64,000 nt of DNA from an uncultured Coriobacteriaceae bacterium (lineage in GTDB: Bacteria; Actinomycetota; Coriobacteriia; Coriobacteriales; Coriobacteriaceae): assembly GCA_944320725.1 (NCBI GenBank), contig CALUIM010000002.1, forward strand, positions 1-64,000. Direction: 5' to 3'. The position numbers and the translations under genes were made by a program. The notes beneath the pieces are model-generated. The model was not told the DNA's origin. It saw nothing but the letters and a program-made list of their open reading frames with translations, and made no database searches. Within the stretch, counting starts at the first letter, position 1. Each line of letters begins with the position of its first letter. Below are positions 33,611-42,335 of the stretch, piece by piece.

Positions 33611-34795
33611 ATGGAGCCCGCCAAGGTCTATTTCACGAACCTCCGCACCTATGCCAAGGAAAGCCAACTCGACAAGCTCAAGCGGCTCATCAAGAAGGCT
33701 GGCATTGGCGAGATTGATTTCGAGAACAAGTTCGTGGCCATCAAGATTCATTTTGGCGAGCTGGGTAACCTGAGCTTTCTGCGTCCCAACTACGCGTGCG
33801 CCGTGGCAGATGTGGTGAAGGAGCTGGGCGGCAAGCCCTTCCTCACCGATTGCAACACGCTCTATGTGGGCAGCCGCAAAAACGCGCTCGAGCACATCGA
33901 CTGCGCCTATCAGAACGGCTTCACGCCGTATGCCACCGGCTGCCATGTGATCATCGCCGACGGCCTCAAGGGCACCGACGAGGCGCTCGTGCCGGTGAGA
34001 GGCGGCGAGTACGTGCAGGAGGCCAAGATTGGCCGTGCGCTCATGGACGCGGACATCGTGATCTCCCTCACGCACTTCAAGGGCCACGAGCAGGCTGGCT
34101 TCGGTGGCTGCATGAAGAATCTCGGCATGGGCGGCGGTAGCCGTGCCGGCAAGATGGAACAGCACGCCGCGGGCAAGCCGAGTGTCACGCCCGAGCAGTG
34201 CATCGGTTGCCGCGCGTGCGAGCGCATCTGCGCGCACGGTGCCATCTCCTTCGAGCAGACACGCGAGCGCGAGCTGCCGAACGGCCAGGTGCGCACGGTG
34301 CATGTGGCCTCGATCGACCACGACCGCTGCGTGGGCTGCGGCCGCTGCATCGGCGCGTGTAACCAAGATGCCATCGAGCCCGACTACGATGCCGCGGTCG
34401 ACGTGCTCAACTATAAGATTGCTGAGTACACGCAGGCTGTGGTGCAGGACCGCCCGAGCTTCCATATCTCGCTCGCGCTCGATATCTCGCCCAACTGCGA
34501 TTGTCATGCCGAGAACGATACGCCCATCGTGCCCGATCTGGGCATGTTTGCAAGCTTCGATCCCGTGGCCATCGATCAGGCGGCCATCGACATGGCCCTC
34601 GCCGCGCCCACGCTGCCCAACTCCGAGCTCACCGATATGAAGGCTAAGCTCGAGGCGGAAGGCGGCATTCCCGAGCGCTGCCAGCACGATCACTTCAACC
34701 TCACCCATCCCGACACCAATTGGCGGAGCATGATCGAGCACGGCGAGAAGATCGGGCTCGGCACGAGCCACTACGAGCTCATTGAGGTCAAGTAA
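33611..34795 (+). CDS. DUF362 domain protein with 2[4Fe-4S] ferredoxin module
   Basis: The 394-aa protein has a DUF362 domain interrupted at ~190-260 by two ferredoxin clusters, CIGCRACERIC and CVGCGRCIGAC, each followed by the usual distal Cys or Pro context. DUF362 proteins are common in anaerobes; the reaction is not established. FTNLRTYAKES, KIHFGELGN, LTHFKGHEQAGFGG and NLGMGGGSRAGK are family segments. GAGAGGGG precedes ATG 33611. A terminator follows at 34828-34855. Confidence 0.88.
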   Translation: MEPAKVYFTNLRTYAKESQLDKLKRLIKKAGIGEIDFENKFVAIKIHFGELGNLSFLRPNYACAVADVVKELGGKPFLTDCNTLYVGSRKNALEHIDCAYQNGFTPYATGCHVIIADGLKGTDEALVPVRGGEYVQEAKIGRALMDADIVISLTHFKGHEQAGFGGCMKNLGMGGGSRAGKMEQHAAGKPSVTPEQCIGCRACERICAHGAISFEQTRERELPNGQVRTVHVASIDHDRCVGCGRCIGACNQDAIEPDYDAAVDVLNYKIAEYTQAVVQDRPSFHISLALDISPNCDCHAENDTPIVPDLGMFASFDPVAIDQAAIDMALAAPTLPNSELTDMKAKLEAEGGIPERCQHDHFNLTHPDTNWRSMIEHGEKIGLGTSHYELIEVK

Positions 34796-34827
34796 CACAC
34801 CGGATAACAGCCGAACGACACGCATGG

Positions 34828-34855
34828 CGGGCCCTGCATCTGCGGGGCCCGTTTG
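34828..34855 (+). terminator. Terminator after the DUF362 gene
   Basis: CGGGCCC pairs with GGGCCCG around a ~10-base loop, followed by TTTGTG. It lies ~30 bases beyond the stop. Confidence 0.75.
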
Positions 34856-34883
34856 TGTGCGGTACACGTGCCTATGCTGCGAG

Positions 34884-34913
34884 TTGTATCAACGAATCGC
34901 CTTTTGGTAAAAT
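34884..34913 (+). promoter_or_regulatory. Promoter of the hemolysin III gene
   Basis: TTGTAT (34884-34889) and TAAAAT (34908-34913) are 18 bases apart, and a TGG precedes the -10. It sits ~37 bases upstream of ATG 34950. Confidence 0.65.
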
Positions 34914-34949
34914 AGCGAACAGTCTATGTTGGGAGGATGACCGTCGAAC

Positions 34950-35756
34950 ATGTCTGCATCGAGCGACAGTTCAACATCTCGAAGTACGTCGGGCGCACCG
35001 GATGCGCCCGATCCTGCCGCTATGCAGGAAGACGTTTGCGCAACGTGTCGCAAACGCCGCCGGTCCTGCCCCAAATACCCCCGCGAACAACAGCATGATG
35101 CGCCCGAGCGCGACCAAGAGCAACCGCTCTACACCTTAGGCGAGGAAATCGCCAATGCCATCACGCATGGCATCGGTGTGCTGTTGGCCATTGCCGGGCT
35201 GGTGCTGCTCATTGTGAAAGCCGCGCTCGGTGGGGCGGAGCCTACGCACATCGCCTCGGCGATTGTGTTCGGCGTCACGCTCATCTTGGAATACCTCGCC
35301 TCGACGCTCTACCATGCCATCGCGGTGCCGGGGGCGAAGCGCGTGTTCCGCGTGATCGACCACAGCAGCATCTATCTGCTCATCGCCGGTAGCTATACGC
35401 CGTTTTGCCTCATCACACTCGCCGATGTGGGCGGCATTCCCATGTTCGTGGTGGTGTGGGCGCTTGCGTTCGCCGGCATCTCGTTCGAGATCATCTTCCG
35501 CCAGCGCCAGCCGCGCTGGGTCACCATTCTCATTTATCTCGCGATGGGATGGCTCGTGGTATTTCGCCTGTTCGAGCTCATCGCAGCGCTTGATCCGGTG
35601 GCGCTCGCCCTGCTCGTGGTGGGCGGCCTGTGCTATACCATCGGCACCGGCTTCTATGTCATGAAGCACATTCGCTACATGCACAGCGTTTGGCATCTAT
35701 GGGTGCTCGCCGGAAGCATCTTCATCTTCATGGCGGTGATCCTGTACGTGATTTGA
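34950..35756 (+). CDS. Hemolysin III / PAQR-family membrane protein
   Basis: The 268-aa protein has seven predicted helices and the family's zinc-site residues: HGIGVLLA near the first helix, YLASTLYHA, IDHSSIYLLIAGSYTPF and HSVWHLWVL. It is a hydrolase-like receptor relative of unknown physiological substrate; the hemolysin name is historical. The ~55-residue N-terminal extension carries CATC and a third Cys near several Arg, possibly a small metal site, and is unusual. GGGAGGA precedes ATG 34950. Confidence 0.9.
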   Translation: MSASSDSSTSRSTSGAPDAPDPAAMQEDVCATCRKRRRSCPKYPREQQHDAPERDQEQPLYTLGEEIANAITHGIGVLLAIAGLVLLIVKAALGGAEPTHIASAIVFGVTLILEYLASTLYHAIAVPGAKRVFRVIDHSSIYLLIAGSYTPFCLITLADVGGIPMFVVVWALAFAGISFEIIFRQRQPRWVTILIYLAMGWLVVFRLFELIAALDPVALALLVVGGLCYTIGTGFYVMKHIRYMHSVWHLWVLAGSIFIFMAVILYVI

Positions 35757-35847
35757 TGAAAGACCCCGCGCCGCACCACGTGCGGCACCCCGTCGTTTCG
35801 CCCGTCACGGGCACATGTACCAGGTATATCAGGAGGTTTGACCTACA

Positions 35848-37218
35848 TTGGGTATGATCGTCTTTTCTATTGTGGCAACGCTGTTGCTCACCGTGCTCAA
35901 CGGCTTCTTCTCCATGTCGGAGATGGCGCTCACCACGGCCAAGCGCGCAACGCTTGAGCACGACGCCGAGGAGGGCGACAAGCGCGCCGTCCAGGCACTC
36001 GAGCTCGCCACCGACTCGACCGATTTCTTGGCGACCATCCAGGTGGCCATCACGCTCGTGGGCTTCTTCTCGGCCACCGTGTCCTCCAACACGCTCTCCG
36101 ACCCGCTCGCCACGTGGATGGAATCGTTTGGGCTCGCGCCGCTTTCTGCCGCAGCGCCGGTGATCGCGCCCATCATCATCACGCTCATCGTCTCCTACCT
36201 CTCAATTGTGGTGGGCGAGCTTGTCCCTAAGCGCATTGGCCTGTCTGATGCCGAGGGCATGGCGAAATCGGTCGCCGGCACCATCATGGTGTTCCGCAAG
36301 ATTGCCAAGCCGCTCGTGTGGCTCACGCAGGCGAGCGCCAACGGTCTGTCTGCGCTGCTGGGCATCAAGAGCGCCGACGATCGTCAGAACGTGTCCGAGG
36401 AGGAGATCAAGTACATGGTCTCCGAGCAGGAGACGCTGCTTGACGAGGAAAAGCGCATGATCCACGAGATCTTCGACCTGGGCGACGCCGTGGCGCGCGA
36501 GGTCATGGTTCCGCGCGTGGATGTCACCATGGCCGAGGACAGCGATACCATCGAGCAGGTGCTCGACCTCATGCGCTCCACGGGCTTCTCGCGCGTGCCG
36601 GTGTATCGCGAGGACCCCGACAACGTGGTGGGCATGGCGCACATCAAGGATCTTATCGAGCGTGCGCTCTCAAGCCGTGGCAAGGAGTTTGTGAATACCT
36701 GCCTGCGCGATGCCACCTTCGTGCCCGATACCAAAGACATCCTGCCGCTGCTCTCCGAGATGCAGACTGCGCACGAGCAGATGGTTGTGGTGGTCGACGA
36801 GTATGGCGGCACGGCAGGCATCATCACGATCGAGGATATCGTCGAGGAGATTGTGGGCGAGATCGAGGACGAGTTCGATCCCGACAACAAGTACCTCACC
36901 CGTCTCTCGGATCGTGAGTGGCTCGTCGACGGACGTTTCCCGTGCGACGATGCCGAGGAGCTCGGTTGGCCTATCGAGGAGAGCGACGATTACGAGACCA
37001 TCGCCGGCTGGATTTTGGATATCTGCGACGGCGTGCCCAATATCGGCGAGGTTCTCGAGCAAGAAGGGTACAAGTTCAAAGTGCAGTCCATGCGCGGTCA
37101 GCGCATTTCGCTGGTCCGCGTGACCGCTCCCGAGAAGCAGCCCGAGGTCGATGAGGCCGAGGATGCCGAGGGGCAGGAGCCTGCAGCCGATGATACGTCG
37201 CGCGCGGAAGCCGAGTAG
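35848..37218 (+). CDS. CNNM/CorC-type transporter (DUF21, CBS pair, CorC_HlyC)
   Basis: This 456-aa membrane protein has the DUF21 (CNNM) domain in residues ~1-180 with about four helices, a CBS pair at ~200-330 (EVMVPRVDVTMAEDSDTIEQ and the DEYGGTAGIITIEDIVEEIVGEI end), and a CorC_HlyC domain at ~345-430. Such proteins are linked to Mg2+ or Co2+ efflux. A TTG at 35848 lies 10 bases after AGGAGGT; the ATG at 35854 is too far from it. The acidic ~25-residue tail is not conserved. Another Mg2+ system is encoded at 42.3-45.5 kb. Confidence 0.92.
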   Translation: MGMIVFSIVATLLLTVLNGFFSMSEMALTTAKRATLEHDAEEGDKRAVQALELATDSTDFLATIQVAITLVGFFSATVSSNTLSDPLATWMESFGLAPLSAAAPVIAPIIITLIVSYLSIVVGELVPKRIGLSDAEGMAKSVAGTIMVFRKIAKPLVWLTQASANGLSALLGIKSADDRQNVSEEEIKYMVSEQETLLDEEKRMIHEIFDLGDAVAREVMVPRVDVTMAEDSDTIEQVLDLMRSTGFSRVPVYREDPDNVVGMAHIKDLIERALSSRGKEFVNTCLRDATFVPDTKDILPLLSEMQTAHEQMVVVVDEYGGTAGIITIEDIVEEIVGEIEDEFDPDNKYLTRLSDREWLVDGRFPCDDAEELGWPIEESDDYETIAGWILDICDGVPNIGEVLEQEGYKFKVQSMRGQRISLVRVTAPEKQPEVDEAEDAEGQEPAADDTSRAEAE

Positions 37219-37251
37219 GCGCGGGGCGACACAGGTAAGGACGGTGACGTT

Positions 37252-37824
37252 ATGGCCGAATTGATGAGCATCACGAGCGTGCGCGTGGGCGCGGACAAGC
37301 TGTGCGCGCGCGTGGTCGTGAACCCCGGTATGCCGCTTTCGACTGCCGAGGATATCGAGGCAACGGCTCGTGTGTACTATCTGGCACCCGCGATTGCCAC
37401 GCATACCTGCCTGGGCGATGCGGGCGAGAAATTCCAGGATTGCATGGGCGATACCGAGATTGCGCATCTGCTCGAGCACCTGACGGTCGAGATTATGAGC
37501 CAGACCGGCCTTTCCGGCGAGATTTCCTGCGGCCGCACGCGTCGCGCGCCGGGCGAGGAGCGCGCCTTCGACATCGAGCTGAGCTGTCCCGATGACGCGC
37601 TCACCATCGGTGCGCTTTCGTCGGCCGTCTTCATGATGCAGTGGGCGTTTGTGAATCCCGATACGCCAGCACCCGATTTCGAGGGCACGGTGCGCGGCCT
37701 GCGCCAGCTGGTGGAGAGCCTCCGCGGCGAGCAAGGCGATGCCGCCCCTGCGGACGCCGAGCCTGCCGAGGAGCCTGCGGGAGGCGCCGTCTTCGGCGGT
37801 GCCGCTGCGGCATACGAGCATTAA
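37252..37824 (+). CDS. Stand-alone protein resembling the N-domain of cyanophycin synthetase
   Basis: The 190-aa protein is not a known enzyme by name. Residues ~66-130 match the pattern of the CphA1 N-domain: IAHLLEHLTVEIMSQTGL, then SCGRTRR, then a strand, then ALSSAVFMMQWAF. H72, E75 and H76 form an HxxEH set that could bind a metal. In CphA1 this N-domain has been reported to cleave cyanophycin to make primers. The ATP-grasp and Mur-ligase parts of CphA are absent, and the last 45 residues are an Ala/Glu/Gly tail. It is 33 bp after the CNNM gene. Function is unknown. Confidence 0.6.
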   Translation: MAELMSITSVRVGADKLCARVVVNPGMPLSTAEDIEATARVYYLAPAIATHTCLGDAGEKFQDCMGDTEIAHLLEHLTVEIMSQTGLSGEISCGRTRRAPGEERAFDIELSCPDDALTIGALSSAVFMMQWAFVNPDTPAPDFEGTVRGLRQLVESLRGEQGDAAPADAEPAEEPAGGAVFGGAAAAYEH

Positions 37825-37870
37825 ACCTTTCCGTCTACGGGAGTTATGGCCGCTCGGCACGTCAAGCGGG

Positions 37871-37876
37871 TATAAT
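37871..37876 (+). promoter_or_regulatory. TATAAT -10 element for the ytxH-like operon
   Basis: A perfect TATAAT lies 58 bases before ATG 37934. No good -35 is present, which suggests an activator or reliance on upstream contacts. Confidence 0.5.
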
Positions 37877-37933
37877 TGGTCCACATCTGGGATTCATCCA
37901 TTCGATTTGCGTTTCTGATTTGGAGGGAACGAC

Positions 37934-38314
37934 ATGGGAAAGACCTTCAGCTTCATGGTCGGTGCAACCATCGGTGCCGCTGCCGGCGCTATCATCGGCA
38001 TCCTCGCGGCTCCGCGTTCTGGTGCCGAGACCCGCGCCATGGCTGCCGATATGGCCAACGACGCCTGGGACAACGCCCGTGATATGTACGAGCAGGGTGC
38101 CGAGCAGGCTCGTGCCGCAGTGAACGACTTTGGCCCCATGATGGACGCCAAGACCGATGAGCTGCGCGCGAAGGTCGACCTGGCCCGCGAGCGCATGGAC
38201 CAGCTCCGCGAGACGCTCAACCAGGCGGTTGCGTCGGGCAACGTTACCCCCGCCGTGGATGTCGAGGTCGAGGTTGCGCCCGAGGCTGCTGCTGAGGTTG
38301 CCCCCGAGGCATAA
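37934..38314 (+). CDS. YtxH domain protein
   Basis: The 126-aa protein starts with a Gly/Ala-rich membrane segment, SFMVGATIGAAAGAIIGILAAPRSGAETR, typical of YtxH (the motif LxAPxSGxETR is visible in pieces as ILAAPRSGAETR). A helical, amphipathic region at ~45-100 and a Val/Glu/Ala tail follow. YtxH proteins belong to the general stress group in Bacillus; the molecular role is unknown. GGAGGG precedes the ATG. The stop overlaps the next start as TAATG. Confidence 0.88.
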   Translation: MGKTFSFMVGATIGAAAGAIIGILAAPRSGAETRAMAADMANDAWDNARDMYEQGAEQARAAVNDFGPMMDAKTDELRAKVDLARERMDQLRETLNQAVASGNVTPAVDVEVEVAPEAAAEVAPEA

Positions 38315-39072
38315 TGCGCGTTCGAGATTTTCAGGGCGTCAAGGTATATCGCTCGCCCGCTCCCGATAAGCGTACGAACAAAGATGGCTCGCCCAAAGAG
38401 CCGCGCCGCCTTGGAAAGATCCACTTTCCGGTGTTTGAGCCGCGCGGTCGGCGCGTGGTTGGCTTCATGGTGAGCCTGCCCGACGTTGTCGGCATGATCA
38501 AGCAGCCCGACCGCTTCGTGGCGCGCGACGCCCTCCATATCTACGAGGGTGCGCTTTCCGTGGTCGACGAGAAGGCCAACTTCGATAAAGCCGCCGCAAA
38601 ACGCCTGGGTATCGATCTTGATGCCTGCGTCATCTGGACGGGTATGGATGTTCGCACCGAATCGGGCGAGGCGCTGGGGTACTGCAGCGACGCCGCCTTC
38701 GACTTTAAGACCGGTGCGGTCGAGACGCTGTCGCTCACGCGCGGTGCCACGGCGAGCGCGCTGCTGGGCGATGTCGAGATGCCTCTCGAGATGCTCAAGG
38801 GCTACGCTCAGGGCGCTATGGTGGTGAGCGACGCCGCCGCGACACTCGATGTCTCGGGCGGTGCCGCCGCCAAGGCAGCCGAGGTAAGCGTTAAGGTGGG
38901 TGCCAAGGTGAAGCAGGGTGCCCAGGTGCTCGACGACAAGGGCTCTGTGGCGGTGGAGAAGGGAAGCCGCGCGCTCGGCCGGCAGCTGGGCAAGACGCGA
39001 GGCATGTTCTCTGCATTCAAGAGCGAGTTCAAGAAAGCTGCGGGTCCCGCGCCTAAGAAGAAAAAGCGTTAA
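38314..39072 (+). CDS. PRC-barrel domain protein
   Basis: The 252-aa protein begins with RVRDFQGVKVYRS and has two beta-rich PRC-barrel-like segments at ~30-90 and ~95-160 (ALGYCSDAAFDFKTGAVE). The C-terminal ~75 residues are Lys/Ala-rich, ending in a strongly basic KKKKR tail that could contact nucleic acid, ribosomes or the membrane. Its start is fused to the ytxH-like stop by a TAATG overlap. Family members act in metal, photosystem or RNA-processing contexts, so the role here is open. Confidence 0.8.
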   Translation: MRVRDFQGVKVYRSPAPDKRTNKDGSPKEPRRLGKIHFPVFEPRGRRVVGFMVSLPDVVGMIKQPDRFVARDALHIYEGALSVVDEKANFDKAAAKRLGIDLDACVIWTGMDVRTESGEALGYCSDAAFDFKTGAVETLSLTRGATASALLGDVEMPLEMLKGYAQGAMVVSDAAATLDVSGGAAAKAAEVSVKVGAKVKQGAQVLDDKGSVAVEKGSRALGRQLGKTRGMFSAFKSEFKKAAGPAPKKKKR

Positions 39073-39117
39073 GCGCCCGGTCTCCGTGCGGGCGCCAACC
39101 ATTATACGGAGGAACCA

Positions 39118-40551
39118 TTGCTTAAACACACCACCTCCTATCGCATCAAGTCAAATCGTCCGCGTCGTCGTCGCGGGACGTCGGTGGGCAGCCAGCTCCC
39201 CGGCACGCGCTCGCGCGTGCATCGTCGGCGCGGAGCGTCGTATCTCAACCACTCCCGCGGTTTTGGATCACGCCGCAGGGGATTCCGTGCCGGCGGCGGC
39301 AACGCGCGCAAGCCGTATGCGTTCATCGCAATTGGCTGTGCGCTGCTCTTCTTTGTGGCGAGCGTCATCTGGTACGCCAACCGCAGCGTCGACATCACGC
39401 TCAACGGCGAGACCACCGGCGTGCGCATCAACTCGACCGTTGAACAGTTTATCGAGGAAAACGGCCTCGACGAGACCTACGACGCCGGCAATCTCTTGGC
39501 GGTCGATGACAGCTTGCTCGAGCGTGGCGCCGGTGACCGCTACGCCATCACGCTGAACGGCGAGCCGCTTGCGCTCGACGCCTTGGCTTCCACGCACCTT
39601 GAGGGCGGCGAGGAGCTCACCATCGACGACGGTGCCGATGTCTACGAGGAACATGACGTTCAGGCAACCGATATTGCCCCCACCATCACGGTAGAGGGGT
39701 CGGGCCCGGTGCAGTTTGTCGAGACCTGGGGCATTCCCGGGCGCTCGGAGGTGTGGACCGGACACACGTCGGGCAAGACCCAGGACCGCGGCATCGTGCA
39801 AGAGGTACAAAACTGCGTGGTGCGGCGTACGTCGGTGCTGCCGAGCGATGAAGATGCCAAGTACATCGCGCTCACGTTCGACGAAGCGCCGAGCACCTAC
39901 ACCCAGCAGGTGCTCGATATTCTCGAGGAGAAGGGCGCCAAGGGAACCTTCTTCCTCTCCGGCGATGCTGCAGAGGAGAACGTCTCGGCGGCGCAGGCCA
40001 TCGCCGCGTCGGGCAACGAGATGGGCTCGAACACGATGAGCGACGTGAACCTCACCAACCTCGATGGCGAGGACCTGCGCAGCCAGATCACGGCGGGTGC
40101 CGATGCCATCGAGGCGGCAAGCGGCACGCGCCCTGCGCTGTTGCGCGCGCCCTACGGCGAGTTCTCGACCAAAAACTGGACCGAGGCCATGGACCTGGTG
40201 AGCGCGGTGATCTCGTGGAGCGTCGATTCGGGCGACTGGTTGCTCAACGGATCCGACGATGTGGTGGACACCGTGGTGGGTTCGGTGAAGAACGGCAGCA
40301 TCGTGCTGCTCACCGATAACGAAGCGTGTGGTGAACAGTTGGTTGAAGCACTGCCGCAAATCATTGACCAATTGCAGGATGAAGGTTACAAGTTTGTGAC
40401 GCTCTCCGAGCTTATCGCAACCGACGATGACCTGGCAGATGTGGTTGATCTCACGAAGGTTTCGATGCCCGAGGGCGCCGTGCTTCCCGTGATTCCGGAT
40501 AAGAACGCCACCGCCGGCGATGAAGCATCTGAGGATGCCTCCGAGGAATAG
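39118..40551 (+). CDS. NodB-fold polysaccharide deacetylase paralogue with lost catalytic residues
   Basis: The 477-aa protein has a very Arg-rich cytoplasmic N-terminus (1-65), a membrane helix (~66-86), DUF348-like beta modules (~90-175), and a NodB domain (~245-430). The motif normally TFDDGP reads TFDEAP at 253-258. The SHTxxH metal motif reads SNTMSD at 304-309. The late L-x-H reads LLTD. All metal-binding histidines are thus replaced, while the RAPYG and SGDW frames remain. It should be inactive as a deacetylase. A TTG start follows GGAGG. An intact paralogue follows at 40618. Confidence 0.88.
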   Translation: MLKHTTSYRIKSNRPRRRRGTSVGSQLPGTRSRVHRRRGASYLNHSRGFGSRRRGFRAGGGNARKPYAFIAIGCALLFFVASVIWYANRSVDITLNGETTGVRINSTVEQFIEENGLDETYDAGNLLAVDDSLLERGAGDRYAITLNGEPLALDALASTHLEGGEELTIDDGADVYEEHDVQATDIAPTITVEGSGPVQFVETWGIPGRSEVWTGHTSGKTQDRGIVQEVQNCVVRRTSVLPSDEDAKYIALTFDEAPSTYTQQVLDILEEKGAKGTFFLSGDAAEENVSAAQAIAASGNEMGSNTMSDVNLTNLDGEDLRSQITAGADAIEAASGTRPALLRAPYGEFSTKNWTEAMDLVSAVISWSVDSGDWLLNGSDDVVDTVVGSVKNGSIVLLTDNEACGEQLVEALPQIIDQLQDEGYKFVTLSELIATDDDLADVVDLTKVSMPEGAVLPVIPDKNATAGDEASEDASEE

Positions 40552-40617
40552 GCTTCGTGTCCGTGCGTCACGGTATGATGCAGCATAACAGGAGTTGTTT
40601 GGGTTAAGGACTGGGTC

Positions 40618-42030
40618 ATGGACTCGAAGATTAAATACGTGCACACCGGTAAGGCGGGCGGCCGTCGCTACTCGGCAACGGGCGGGAGGGCGTCTACGGG
40701 TCGCGCCGCATCCGCCGCGCCGCATCCGCCGCGTGCCACGAAGAGCTCATATACTGCGTCTGGTGCGCAGGGAACCCGTCCCGCCACGCGTGTTGCGCAT
40801 CAAACACGCGCTAACACCTATGTCCCGCGTCGTCCGCGCCGCAGGCGCTCGCTTAAGCCTGTGCTCGCGGTGCTCGCGGTGATTGCGCTCGCTGCGGGCG
40901 TTGGCTGCTGGTACTTCAAGTTCCGCAACATCACGGTCGCGGTCAACGGGCAGTCGGTGACGACGCACGTAAACACGACCATCGAGACGTTGTTGGCCGA
41001 TAACGACAACTTCGGCGTTACGCCGGGGCGCCTGCTCTCGGTAGGCGGTAACGTCCTCGATGAACAGGGCGGCGATGTTTGCGCTGTCAAGCGAGGCGAT
41101 GAGGCGGTTGCCGCCAAGGACTTTGCTACCACGACGGTGTCGGACGGCGACGCCCTCACGGTGGAGAACGGCGCCGACGCCACCGAGCCCAACCATGAAG
41201 AAGAGGTCGAGCTGCCCTGCGCTATCCAGTCCGAGGGGCATGGCGCCGTGCAGTATGTCTCGCAGTGGGGCAAGCCGGGCAAGAAGATCGTTGCCGTAGG
41301 CGAGACCTCGGGCGAGACGGTCGATAAGGAGATCGTCGAGGAGGCAACCGACATGGTGGTCACCTCGAAGAACCTGAGTCCCAAGGGCGGCAAGTACGTG
41401 GCGATTACCTTTGACGATGGCCCGAGCGACTATACACAGCAGATTCTCGACATCCTTGAGGAGAAGGGCGCCAAGGCGACGTTCTACAACCTGGGTGAGA
41501 ACGCTCAGAACAAGCCCAAGCTCACCAAGGCGGTGGTCGATGGCGGCCATGAGCTGGCAAGCCATACGATGGCGCACAAGAATCTCCCCAAGCTCGACCG
41601 CGATAGCCTGCGCAACGAGATTACCACCGCGTTCGACGCGCTGAAGGAAGCTTCGGGCGAGACCACGCAGATGATCCGCGCGCCATACGGTGCCTTCACG
41701 GCAACCGAGTGGGCGCGCAGCGGCGACATCGTGTCGTGCAACGTGCTGTGGAACATCGACACGCTTGACTGGAAGCGCCCCGGCGCCGATGCGATTACCG
41801 CCGCCGCGCTCGATGGTGTGAAGAATGGCTCGATCATCCTCATGCACGATGGCGGCGGCAACCGCGAGCAGGATGTCGAGGCGTTGCCCGCCATCATCGA
41901 CGAGCTGCAGAACCAGGGCTATAAGCTGGTGACGGTGAGCAAGCTCATGGAGCTCGACGGCTCGATCCCCGACGAGGTGATCGAGAACAAGGTCAAGCTT
42001 CCCGAAGGCAGCGTGCTGCCCGAGGCGTAG
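40618..42030 (+). CDS. Membrane-anchored polysaccharide deacetylase
   Basis: The 470-aa protein has the same layout as its upstream neighbour: basic N-terminus (1-80), helix (~81-100), DUF348-like modules (~103-190), NodB domain (~258-430). Here the motifs are intact: TFDDGP at 264-269, SHTMAH at 315-320, RAPYG, and LMHDGGG. It probably removes acetyl groups from peptidoglycan or a wall glycan outside the membrane. AAGGA precedes ATG 40618. The two genes lie 66 bp apart and are likely a duplication. Confidence 0.92.
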   Translation: MDSKIKYVHTGKAGGRRYSATGGRASTGRAASAAPHPPRATKSSYTASGAQGTRPATRVAHQTRANTYVPRRPRRRRSLKPVLAVLAVIALAAGVGCWYFKFRNITVAVNGQSVTTHVNTTIETLLADNDNFGVTPGRLLSVGGNVLDEQGGDVCAVKRGDEAVAAKDFATTTVSDGDALTVENGADATEPNHEEEVELPCAIQSEGHGAVQYVSQWGKPGKKIVAVGETSGETVDKEIVEEATDMVVTSKNLSPKGGKYVAITFDDGPSDYTQQILDILEEKGAKATFYNLGENAQNKPKLTKAVVDGGHELASHTMAHKNLPKLDRDSLRNEITTAFDALKEASGETTQMIRAPYGAFTATEWARSGDIVSCNVLWNIDTLDWKRPGADAITAAALDGVKNGSIILMHDGGGNREQDVEALPAIIDELQNQGYKLVTVSKLMELDGSIPDEVIENKVKLPEGSVLPEA

Positions 42031-42117
42031 CGCCTGCGCCCGTATGGCGCGCGTTTGCTGCATGTAAGGTTTGTCGCAGGGGACGAGTGCGTACGGCATC
42101 GCCGCGAGAAAAGATGG

Positions 42118-42335
42118 TATAGTAGGTTGGCTGCGTGCGCCATGCGTTGCGTACGGCAGCCAACGTGTTTAGCAGGGTCATGAGAAAGGCAACAGGTGAA
42201 ATCGAAACCTCGACCTCACAGTCGCTGACCCCTGCGGGTGCTCACGGCGCGCGCATGGGGTATCTCCCGGAGCGCGGGCTCTCTCGGCCGGCGCGCCGCG
42301 CGTCCATAGAATCCTTTTAGGTTCAAAGGAGCACC
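42118..42335 (+). promoter_or_regulatory. Promoter and structured 5' leader of the MgtE-like gene
   Basis: An extended -10, TGG then TATAGT (42118-42123), starts a ~205-base leader. The leader opens with a 37-base hairpin at 42127-42163 (TTGGCTGC/GCAGCCAA plus six inner pairs). It also contains an in-frame ORF of 46 codons from ATG 42180 to TAG 42320, ending 15 bases before the MgtE-like ATG, but its ribosome site is poor. I find no M-box core. A metal-responsive leader is possible, not shown. The rest of 42031-42117 holds nothing I can name. Confidence 0.45.

Noticed and set aside
35848-37218. Hemolysin toxin
   Set aside because: The domain set is CNNM-CBS-CorC, a metal transport family; the hemolysin label for such genes is historical.
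37252-37824. S-ribosylhomocysteine lyase (LuxS) because of an HxxEH motif
   Set aside because: The surrounding sequence lacks LuxS motifs, and the pattern fits the cyanophycin synthetase N-domain better.
42124-42335. M-box (Mg2+) riboswitch before the MgtE-like gene
   Set aside because: The conserved M-box core segments are not found.
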